Source: Nucisporomicrobium flavum
GTDB lineage: Bacteria > Actinomycetota > Actinomycetes > Mycobacteriales > Micromonosporaceae
Direction of reading: 5' to 3'
Assembly: GCF_016464385.1 (NCBI RefSeq)
Contig: NZ_JADMLH010000002.1
Span: 310,001-374,000 of the forward strand
Length of the DNA: 64,000 bases
Each line of letters begins with the position of its first letter. Position 1 is the first letter of the stretch. The translations under genes were made by a program, and so were the position numbers. The notes beneath the pieces are model-generated. The model did not search any database. It had not been told where the DNA came from and saw only the letters and a list, made by a program, of their open reading frames with translations. This document shows positions 48,669-55,356 of the stretch, in pieces.

Positions 48669-49847
48669 ATGATCAGGGTTCTCGTCGTCGACGACTCCGT
48701 CGTGGTCCGCCGGCTCATCGTGGACTCGCTGTCCGGCGCGCCGGGCATCGAGGTGGTGGGTACCGCCGCGAACGGCCTGCTGGCCCAGGCGAAGATCGAC
48801 CAGCTCAAGCCGGACGCGATCACGATGGACATCGAGATGCCGCAGATGAACGGCATCGAGGCGGTCCGTGAGCTGCGCAAGCGGCACAAGCGCATACCGG
48901 TCATCATGTTCAGCACGCTCTCCGCGGCGGGCGCGAGCGCGACGCTGGAGGCGCTGTCGGCCGGCGCCACGGACTACGTGACGAAGCCGAGCAACGTCGG
49001 CTCCATCGCGGAGTCCATCGCGGCCGTCCGTGAGCAGCTCGTACCGAAGATCCACGCGCTCGCGGGGCGGCGGTCCCCGGGACCCGCCCGGCCGGGTGCA
49101 CGCCCGGTGCCGGGCCGGCCCGGCCTGACGCCGCCGGCGTACCGGCCCGGGCCGGGAGGCCGCCCCACGGCCCTCCCCGGCCGGCCGGGTGCGCAACCGC
49201 CCGCGGCACCGGCCCGTCCGGTGCGGCGGGGACCGCACGCCCGGGTGGACATCCTCGCGATCGGATCGTCGACCGGCGGCCCGGACGCGCTGACCAAGGT
49301 GTTGCAGTCGCTGCCGACGGACCTGCCGGTGCCGATCGTGGTGACGCAGCACATGCCCCCGGTCTTCACGAAGATGTTCGCCGAGCGGCTCGACCGCAGC
49401 ACGCCGCTGAGGGTCGTCGAGGCCGGCGACGGGCTGGAGCTCGCGCCCGGCACGGTCTACATCGCCCCGGGCGACAAGCACCTCGTGCTGCAGCGCCGGG
49501 GCACCGCGACGCTGACCCAGCTCAGCGGCGCGCCGCCGGAGAACTCGTGCCGTCCGGCGGTGGACGTGATGTTCCGTTCGGTGGCGTCGCTCTTCGGGGC
49601 GGCGGCGTACGCGGCGGTGCTGACCGGCATGGGATACGACGGACGGGGTGGTGCGAAGGTGCTGCGGGACGCAGGAGCCGAGATCCTGGCTCAGGACGAG
49701 GCGAGCTCGGTGGTCTGGGGCATGCCCGGCGCCGTGGTCGGCGCGGGGCTGGCGGACGAGGTGCTGCCGCTGGACCGGATCGCCGCCGCCCTGATCCAGC
49801 GGGTCCAGGTCGGCCGCGCGCCACGGGCCACGGCGGTGACCCGATGA
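48669..49847 (+). CDS. cheB: Chemotaxis methylesterase/deamidase CheB
   Basis: 392 residues from ATG 48669 (GGAGGG upstream). Receiver 1-125: VLVVDDSVVVRRLIVDSL, phosphoacceptor in ITMDIEMPQMNGIEAV, FSTLSAAGASATLEAL and YVTKPSN. A Pro/Gly/Arg-rich linker of about 60 residues, longer than usual, precedes the esterase with IGSSTGGPDAL (Ser), VTQHMPPVF (His) and VLTGMGYDGRGGAK (Asp). It removes methyl groups from receptors when phosphorylated. It overlaps cheR by ATGA. Confidence 0.95.
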   Translation: MIRVLVVDDSVVVRRLIVDSLSGAPGIEVVGTAANGLLAQAKIDQLKPDAITMDIEMPQMNGIEAVRELRKRHKRIPVIMFSTLSAAGASATLEALSAGATDYVTKPSNVGSIAESIAAVREQLVPKIHALAGRRSPGPARPGARPVPGRPGLTPPAYRPGPGGRPTALPGRPGAQPPAAPARPVRRGPHARVDILAIGSSTGGPDALTKVLQSLPTDLPVPIVVTQHMPPVFTKMFAERLDRSTPLRVVEAGDGLELAPGTVYIAPGDKHLVLQRRGTATLTQLSGAPPENSCRPAVDVMFRSVASLFGAAAYAAVLTGMGYDGRGGAKVLRDAGAEILAQDEASSVVWGMPGAVVGAGLADEVLPLDRIAAALIQRVQVGRAPRATAVTR

Positions 49848-50689
49848 CGCTCTCGCAGGCGGACTTCGCGTTCGTGTCGGCCCTGGTCCGCCGGGAGGCG
49901 GCGATCGTGCTCGCGCCCGGCAAGGAGTACCTGGTCGAGGCGCGGCTGATCCCGGTCGCGCGGCAGGTCGGCGCGGCCAGCGTCACGGACTTCCTGGCCA
50001 ACCTGCAGCGCAAGCCGAACCCGGCGGACCAGCGCCGGATCATCGACGCGCTGACCACGAACGAGACGTCGTGGTTCCGCGACCGGGAACCGTTCACGGC
50101 GCTGACCGACGTGGTCCTGCCGGAGCTGGTGAAGAGCCGGGGCTCGGCGCGCAAGGTACGGCTGTGGTCCGCGGCCAGCTCCAGCGGGCAGGAGGCGTAC
50201 AGCCTCGCGATCACCCTGCAGGAGTCGCTGCCGGCCGGGTGGGCGTACGAGATCATGGGCAGCGACATCTCCACCGAGATGATCAAGCGTGCCGAGGCGG
50301 CCGAGTACAGCCAGGTCGAGGTCAACCGGGGCCTTCCCGCGACCCAGCTCGTCCAGTACTTCGAGCGCGTGGGAGCGCACTGGCGGGTCGCACCGCACCT
50401 GCGGCGCAACGTCTCGTTCAAGCACATGAACCTGACCGCGCCGCTGCCGGCCATGCCGCCCTTCGACGTGATCTTCCTGCGCAACGTCCTCATCTACTTC
50501 GACGTCGCGACGAAGAAGGCGGTGCTGCGCAACGTGGCGCGCCTGCTGCGTCCGGACGGCTGGCTCTTCCTCGGCGCCGCCGAGACGACCATCGGGATCG
50601 ACGACAACTACGAACGGGTGGCGGCCGGCCGGACCTCTGCCTACCGAGTACGCAGCGCGGTGCCGGCCGGTGCCGCGAGGAAGGGGTGA
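49844..50689 (+). CDS. cheR: Chemoreceptor methyltransferase CheR
   Basis: 281 residues from ATG 49844. N-terminal helical domain (FAFVSALVRREAAIVLAPGK) and SAM domain with TTNETSWFRDREPF, RLWSAASSSGQEAYSLAI, EIMGSDISTEMIKRA and FDVIFLRNVLIYFD. It methylates receptor glutamates using SAM, opposing CheB. Start overlaps cheB; the CheY gene follows 6 nt later. Confidence 0.95.
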   Translation: MTLSQADFAFVSALVRREAAIVLAPGKEYLVEARLIPVARQVGAASVTDFLANLQRKPNPADQRRIIDALTTNETSWFRDREPFTALTDVVLPELVKSRGSARKVRLWSAASSSGQEAYSLAITLQESLPAGWAYEIMGSDISTEMIKRAEAAEYSQVEVNRGLPATQLVQYFERVGAHWRVAPHLRRNVSFKHMNLTAPLPAMPPFDVIFLRNVLIYFDVATKKAVLRNVARLLRPDGWLFLGAAETTIGIDDNYERVAAGRTSAYRVRSAVPAGAARKG

Positions 50690-50695
50690 ACCGCG

Positions 50696-51082
50696 GTGCG
50701 GGCGATGGTGATCGACGACTCCCGGGCGATGCGCATGATTCTGAAGCGCATCGTCGCCAAGCTGAACTTCGAGGCGATCGAGGCCGGTGACGGCCAGGAG
50801 GCCCTCGACCTGCTCGCCACGATGACCGAGGTGCCGGAACTGGCCCTCATCGACTGGAACATGCCGAACGTGAACGGCCTCGAGTTCGTCACCAAGGTGC
50901 GCGCCGAGCCACGGCTGCGCGAGATGACGCTGGTCATGGTGACGACCGAGAGCGAACAGAGCCAGATCGTCCGGGCCCTCGCCGCGGGCGCCCACGAATA
51001 CGTGATCAAGCCCTTCACCGAGGGCGCGATGATCGAAAAGTTGGCCCTGCTGGGCCTGGTACCGACCGGAGCGAACTCATGA
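50696..51082 (+). CDS. cheY: CheY-like single-domain response regulator
   Basis: 128 residues from GTG 50696. Receiver landmarks: MVIDDSRAMRMILKRI (acid pair), phosphoacceptor in ALIDWNMPNVNGLEFV, VMVTTESEQ (Thr) and YVIKPFTEGAMIEKL (Lys). As CheY it would bind the flagellar switch when phosphorylated by CheA. A second CheY-like gene follows cheX at 51555, so the two may split motor binding and phosphate-sink roles. The stop overlaps the cheX ATG. Confidence 0.92.
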   Translation: MRAMVIDDSRAMRMILKRIVAKLNFEAIEAGDGQEALDLLATMTEVPELALIDWNMPNVNGLEFVTKVRAEPRLREMTLVMVTTESEQSQIVRALAAGAHEYVIKPFTEGAMIEKLALLGLVPTGANS

Positions 51083-51558
51083 GCGTCGAAACCGTGGTGA
51101 CCGAGGACGATCTCGCCGAGATGGTGGAACAGGTCTGGGTGTCGTACCTCGATCCCGAGGGGGTCAGCCCGCTGGTCGTCAGCGGCGACGACAAGCAGGC
51201 GACCGAGGTGCACTCGACCGTGTCCATCACGGGTACGTGGCACGGCCACCTCGTCTACGCCTGTTCCCTGGTGGCCGCGAAGAAGTCGGCCGCGGCCTTC
51301 CTGGCGATGGAGGCGGACGAGGTCAGCCAGGAGGACATCTCCGACGTGCTCGGCGAGCTGGCGAACATCGTCGGCGGCAACGTCAAGGCGATGCTCCCGG
51401 CGGGCTGCTTCCTGTCCCTGCCGACCGTCGTGCTGGCGCCCGACACCGCCTCGTACTACCCGGCCGCCGCGCGGATCAGTGGCCTGTACGGCACCTGGGA
51501 CGGCGAGCCGGTCTCCATCTCGATGTGGCAGAGCGTGAAGCAGGAGGCGTCGGCATGA
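51079..51558 (+). CDS. cheX: CheY-P phosphatase CheX
   Basis: 159 residues. The CheX/CheC signature ED..GELANIVGGNVK occurs here as DISDVLGELANIVGGNVKAM, with Glu and Asn of the phosphatase site, after a GTWHGHLVYACSLVAAKK strand pair and before LPTVVLAPDT. CheX dephosphorylates CheY-P. It lies between two CheY-like genes with overlapping codons on both sides, an arrangement that would keep their amounts in step. Confidence 0.88.
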   Translation: MSVETVVTEDDLAEMVEQVWVSYLDPEGVSPLVVSGDDKQATEVHSTVSITGTWHGHLVYACSLVAAKKSAAAFLAMEADEVSQEDISDVLGELANIVGGNVKAMLPAGCFLSLPTVVLAPDTASYYPAAARISGLYGTWDGEPVSISMWQSVKQEASA

Positions 51559-51917
51559 AGATCCTGATCGCTGACGACAGCCGCGTCATGCGGCAGATCG
51601 TCACCCGTACGCTGCGCCAGGCCGGCTTCGACGGGCACGACCTCGTGGAGGCCGCGGACGGCGCGGAGGCGGTCGAGAAGGCGAACGCGGAGAAGCCCGA
51701 TCTGATCATCTCGGACTGGAACATGCCCGAGCTGACCGGCATCGACGTGCTGCGCAAGCTGCGCGCCGCCGGCAACGACGTGAAGTTCGGCTTCGTGACC
51801 TCGGAGTGCACCGAGGAGATGAAGAGTGCCGCGGAGAGCGCCGGTTCCGCGTTCTTCATCGTCAAGCCCTTCACAGCAGAGCAATTCGACGAGGTCCTCA
51901 CTCCTATTTTGGGATGA
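51555..51917 (+). CDS. Second CheY-like response regulator
   Basis: 120 residues from ATG 51555 (ATGA overlap). Receiver landmarks: ILIADDSRVMRQIVTRTL, phosphoacceptor in LIISDWNMPELTGIDVLRKL, FVTSEC (Thr) and FIVKPFTAEQFDEVL (Lys). It resembles the CheY of organisms with CheX/CheC systems. Which of the two CheY proteins drives the motor cannot be told from sequence. Confidence 0.92.
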   Translation: MKILIADDSRVMRQIVTRTLRQAGFDGHDLVEAADGAEAVEKANAEKPDLIISDWNMPELTGIDVLRKLRAAGNDVKFGFVTSECTEEMKSAAESAGSAFFIVKPFTAEQFDEVLTPILG

Positions 51918-51924
51918 TATAGCT

Positions 51925-52410
51925 ATGTCTGACACCTCGGTGATTCCCGCCCCGCACGCCGTCCGCAACCTCTTCGAGGACCTCCTCGGCCGGGACGTCA
52001 ACGTCTCCCCGGGCGATCCGATGACCGCCGAGAACCTGCCCACCGGCGTGATCGCCATCTATACGGACACGTCCCAGCAGCTCTACGCGGTGCTCGGCAT
52101 GACGCTGAGCCTCGCGGCCAACGCGGGAGCGGCGCTCGGCCTGCTCCCGGCCGGCGCCGCCGAGGACAGCATCGAGGAGAAGACGCTCTTCCCGAACCTC
52201 GCCGAGAACGTCTTCGAGCTCTGCAACGTCTTCACCAGCCTGCTCAACCGCGAGGGCGCACCGCACGTCAAGCTCTACCAGGTGATCTATCCGGGCATGG
52301 ACCTGCCCAACGACGCCCGGGCCCACCTGCTGGCGCTCGGCAAGCGGCTCGACCTGACGATCGAGGTCGCGCGCTACGGCAAGGGCAGGTTCTCCCTGTC
52401 CATCGCCTGA
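51925..52410 (+). CDS. Uncharacterised protein, last gene of the chemotaxis operon
   Basis: 161 residues from ATG 51925, 7 nt after the CheY-like stop. No membrane segment. An N-terminal helix (HAVRNLFEDLLGRDVNVSPG) leads to IAIYTDTSQQLYAVLGMTLS, LFPNLAENVFELCNVFTSLL and a final ARYGKGRFSLSI strand. The two-helix plus beta layout and the ENVFELCN stretch weakly recall the CheC/CheX fold, whose site is E-x2-N, but spacing is not convincing. A terminator follows. Probably a chemotaxis accessory factor. Confidence 0.7.
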   Translation: MSDTSVIPAPHAVRNLFEDLLGRDVNVSPGDPMTAENLPTGVIAIYTDTSQQLYAVLGMTLSLAANAGAALGLLPAGAAEDSIEEKTLFPNLAENVFELCNVFTSLLNREGAPHVKLYQVIYPGMDLPNDARAHLLALGKRLDLTIEVARYGKGRFSLSIA

Positions 52411-52424
52411 TGAGGCACGACGAG

Positions 52425-52452
52425 AAGGGGCCGGTCGGCGGACCGGCCCCTT
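52425..52452. terminator. Terminator hairpin ending the chemotaxis operon
   Basis: Perfect 12-bp stem (52425-52436 with 52441-52452), GGCG loop, 14 nt after the last che-operon stop and 16 nt before the convergent sulfotransferase stop. Likely bidirectional. Confidence 0.85.
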
Positions 52453-52468
52453 TCGCGTGTCCCGACGA

Positions 52469-53497
52469 TCAGCCGGCGTCGACGCGGCGGTCCGGCGCCG
52501 AGCGTTGCGGCAGCACCGTCGCGGGCAGGTGCGCCAAACCCTCGTCGCGGCGCAGCCGGCTGGCCGCGCGGCTCAGGCCGCGCCGGGCCGGGATGAAGCG
52601 CTGCGGCACCGCGGTCCAGCCGTAGCGGAGCAGTTCCGCCGGGGCGGGCCGGACCTTGCGGGAGAGCTCGTAGCCGTTGGCCTGCAGGCGGCTGCCCAGC
52701 GCCGCCTCGCACAGTGCGATCTCCTCGGCGGTGAGCCGGCTCTGCCAGCTCTGCACGCGTTCGGTGGTCACGGCCGAGTGCGTACGCGCATGCCAGGTCT
52801 TGAACGACGGGACCGCGATCCGCGCGACCGCCGACGGCTCGGCCATGGCCGGGTCGTAGTCCTCACCGAGGTACGCGCACAGCTCGGTGAGCTTGCCGTG
52901 CGGGTCCGCGACCAGGTCCTCGTAGCGCAGCTCATGCCACTGCGCCGGGCCGAGGCGGCGGGCCGCGCGGCGGGCGTCGTCGACGGCGCGGGCCCACGAG
53001 GCGACCGTGGCGTAGATGTCCTTGCGGTGCCAGGACATCTCCTTGAGGGAGGCCACGCAGTCCCGCCCGTCGCGGACGATGTTGATGAACTGCGCGTCCG
53101 GGAAGAGGCGCAGCAGCAGGTCGACGTTGTGCAGGTACGCCGGCCGCTTGTCACCCCAGCGCGGCTTGCCGAAGCGGGCCGCGTACTGCTGGAAGATCGT
53201 GCCGAGCACCGAGCCCAGCGTGCCGGGCGCGGCCGCGATCCGCTCGACGATGTCCTCGGCGTCGAGGCCGAGGTCGCAGAAGCGGGTCTCGCGCCGGTCC
53301 ACGATCCGCCGGGCGAGGGCGCGCCGGTTGTCGGCGACGGTCAGGTCGCCGAATTCGCGCCGTTCCCGGTACGCGGCCAGCACGAACCGCGTCTCCGGCG
53401 GGATCGCGATGCGCGGGTGCGCGTGCAGCATGAGCTGCAGCATCGTCGTGCCCGAACGCGGGCAGCCGACGACGATGATCGGACGGTCACTGGGCAC
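52469..53497 (-). CDS. Sulfotransferase family protein
   Basis: 342 residues from GTG 53497, GGAGG 6 nt upstream. The PAPS 5'-phosphosulfate loop is IIVVGCPRSGTTMLQLML at the N-terminus; the 3'-phosphate motif is INIVRDGRDCVASLKEMSWH near residue 138, and RYEDLVADPHGKL follows. No signal peptide or membrane helix. It transfers sulfate from PAPS to a hydroxyl acceptor. Its place between the chemotaxis and flagellar operons suggests a role in modifying a surface or flagellar glycan, but the acceptor is unknown. Confidence 0.87.
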   Translation of the reverse strand: MPSDRPIIVVGCPRSGTTMLQLMLHAHPRIAIPPETRFVLAAYRERREFGDLTVADNRRALARRIVDRRETRFCDLGLDAEDIVERIAAAPGTLGSVLGTIFQQYAARFGKPRWGDKRPAYLHNVDLLLRLFPDAQFINIVRDGRDCVASLKEMSWHRKDIYATVASWARAVDDARRAARRLGPAQWHELRYEDLVADPHGKLTELCAYLGEDYDPAMAEPSAVARIAVPSFKTWHARTHSAVTTERVQSWQSRLTAEEIALCEAALGSRLQANGYELSRKVRPAPAELLRYGWTAVPQRFIPARRGLSRAASRLRRDEGLAHLPATVLPQRSAPDRRVDAG

Positions 53498-53568
53498 CGT
53501 ACACCTCCGGTGGGCAGTAGCTCACCGGCAGTAACATAGCCGCAAAACGGGCGATTGTTGACGAAGTG

Positions 53569-53811
53569 TTACGGCGTGTCGGAGGTCTCGGACCCGGTGT
53601 CCGGGGTCGGGCGGACCGGGGTGCCCGGCTCCTCCGTCCTGCCGTAGCCGGCGGTGACGAAGCGCAGGCCGGCGAGCAGTATCGCGGCGATCGGCACGGC
53701 GATCAGGAAACGGACCAGCACCTCGGTCACGTCGATCTCGTCGAGCACGTAGCGGTACAGCGCCGGCCCGCTCATCAGCAGCGCGAACAGCAGGACGGAG
53801 GGACGGATCAC
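53569..53811 (-). CDS. Small two-span membrane protein at the end of the flagellar operon
   Basis: 80 residues from GTG 53811, 3 nt after the FlhF-like stop, so part of the flagellar operon. Two hydrophobic segments (VLLFALLMSGPALY and LVRFLIAVPIAAILLAGLRF) and a Pro/Thr-rich soluble tail. It is FliQ-sized but lacks the FliQ sequence pattern. No family recognised. Confidence 0.65.
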   Translation of the reverse strand: MIRPSVLLFALLMSGPALYRYVLDEIDVTEVLVRFLIAVPIAAILLAGLRFVTAGYGRTEEPGTPVRPTPDTGSETSDTP

Positions 53812-53814
53812 CGG

Positions 53815-55356
53815 TCAGCCCCGGCGGGCCGGCCGGCGGGGCAGGGCGGCCATGGGCACCACGTCGGACGCGATCCGGGCGCAGAGCATCGCCGCCCACG
53901 AGTGCGGGGTGGCGGGCTTGCCGTCGAGCGACACGATCGGCAGGTCCAGGCCGAGCACGGTCGCCGGGTCCGAGGTCATGTCGACGTTGTGCACCACGAG
54001 GGCCTCGACGTCGCCGAGCGCGCGCAGGTGCCGGGCGGTGTCCGCGGTCTTGCGGGTGGCGTCCACGACCGCCCACACCGCGGTCGCGCCCAGCGCGTCG
54101 CACATCTCCGCGAGGTAGATCGGGTCGGTGGCCCCGACGGGCGCGTTCACCACCACGATCCAGGCGTGGTCGGCGCTCTGCAGCTTTTCCGCCCGCTGCG
54201 CGGCCGCCTCGGGATCGCCGAGGATCCGGGACGAGTGCATGCCTGTCCCGGCCGCGGTCGGTCCGCCCAGCAGCAGGTGGGCCTGGTCGATGCCGGCCTG
54301 CTCGCACAGCTTCCGGCCGCTCGGCAACGCGTGCTCGAGGTCGCCGGCGAGCACCAGGATCTCGCCCGGCGCGTCCGGGACGCCGGGAGCCGACGGGCGG
54401 TTCGCCAGCACGCCGAGCACCCCGGCGTACGTGTCGCCGCCCAGGATCTGCGCGGCCATGGCCTCCGGCATGCCGACCTTCATCAGGTTCTGCTGCACGG
54501 TGTCGTAGTGGTGCGGCCGTACGGTGGCGTGCATGACGTGCCCCGGACCGGGCGCGCCCGGCGTGGGCATCGGGCCGAGACCCAGGCCGCCGAGCTGCTC
54601 GGCCAGGCTGGTCGGTGCCGGCGCGGGCGCCGGTGACGTCGGCGCGAGGTGGTACGCCGCGGCCGCCGAGCGGGGAGGCGCGGGGTTCTGCGCGGCCCGG
54701 TTCGCCGCCGCGGTGGGCGGGAAGGCCGGGGCGTCGTTGACCCCGAGGCCGCCCATCAGCTCCGCCAGCGACGGTACGGGCGGCAGCGGCCGTACCGGTC
54801 CGCCGTTGACCGGTGAGCCGGTGGCCTGGGCCGGGCGGAACGGCCGTACCGTCGGGCTCTCGGGCCGTTCCGGCTCGGTCGCCGGCGGCCGCGGCGACGG
54901 GCGGTTGTACGCCTCGGCCCGGTCCAGGTTGGCCATGAGCTCCGCGAACGCGGAACCCGGCTCGGGGGCGCCGCCCGCGACGCCGGACAGCCCCCGGCCG
55001 CCGACCGCCGCGTCGGCGTCGCCCATGCCCGCGTCGCGTCCGGTCATCCGGGCCACCGACGCGGCGGGCCCCTCCTGGGCGATCCGGTCCTTCGACTCGG
55101 CCCGGGCCAGCAGCTGCTCCAGCGTCTGCGGGCCGTCGTCGGCCGCGGCGGGCCGCCGGGGCGGTGGGTTGTCGCGTTCGTCGGGGTCGGGGACCTCGAC
55201 GGACAGCTCGTAGTGTTGCTTGGCGAAGAACCCGCCGAAGCCCCCGGTCCGGACCTTGTCCGCCGAGATGATCCGCACCGAGGAGCCGTATTCGTCGCGC
55301 ACCTGCGCCAGCAACGGCTCGATGGCCGGACCCTCAAGCAGCACCCGCGTAGGCAC
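53815..55356 (-). CDS. FlhF-like protein with degenerate GTPase domain
   Basis: 513 residues from GTG 55356, overlapping flhA by 23 bases. The first 60 residues match the FlhF N-terminus in style (LLAQVRDEYGSSVRIISADK, then GFGGFFAKQHYELSVEV). A long Pro/Ala-rich linker follows. From about 290 the order of an SRP-type NG domain can be traced (VGMPEAMAAQILGG; then AVWAVVDATRKTADTARHL, VEALVVHNVDMTS), but the P-loop position reads EILVLAGDLEHAL and the TKxD guanine motif is gone. It probably cannot bind GTP. FlhF normally sets flagellar position and number. Confidence 0.68.
   Translation of the reverse strand: MPTRVLLEGPAIEPLLAQVRDEYGSSVRIISADKVRTGGFGGFFAKQHYELSVEVPDPDERDNPPPRRPAAADDGPQTLEQLLARAESKDRIAQEGPAASVARMTGRDAGMGDADAAVGGRGLSGVAGGAPEPGSAFAELMANLDRAEAYNRPSPRPPATEPERPESPTVRPFRPAQATGSPVNGGPVRPLPPVPSLAELMGGLGVNDAPAFPPTAAANRAAQNPAPPRSAAAAYHLAPTSPAPAPAPTSLAEQLGGLGLGPMPTPGAPGPGHVMHATVRPHHYDTVQQNLMKVGMPEAMAAQILGGDTYAGVLGVLANRPSAPGVPDAPGEILVLAGDLEHALPSGRKLCEQAGIDQAHLLLGGPTAAGTGMHSSRILGDPEAAAQRAEKLQSADHAWIVVVNAPVGATDPIYLAEMCDALGATAVWAVVDATRKTADTARHLRALGDVEALVVHNVDMTSDPATVLGLDLPIVSLDGKPATPHSWAAMLCARIASDVVPMAALPRRPARRG

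Noticed and set aside
44879..48970. A 1363-codon open frame on the minus strand opposite cheA-cheW and the next genes
   Set aside because: It is the antisense shadow of strongly conserved genes; its product is low-complexity Arg/His/Asp-rich with no domain. High GC makes such frames common.
53569..53811. Calling the 80-residue membrane protein FliQ
   Set aside because: Size and two spans fit, but the Thr-Gln-Ile-Gln-Glu type FliQ region is absent and a Pro/Thr tail is added.
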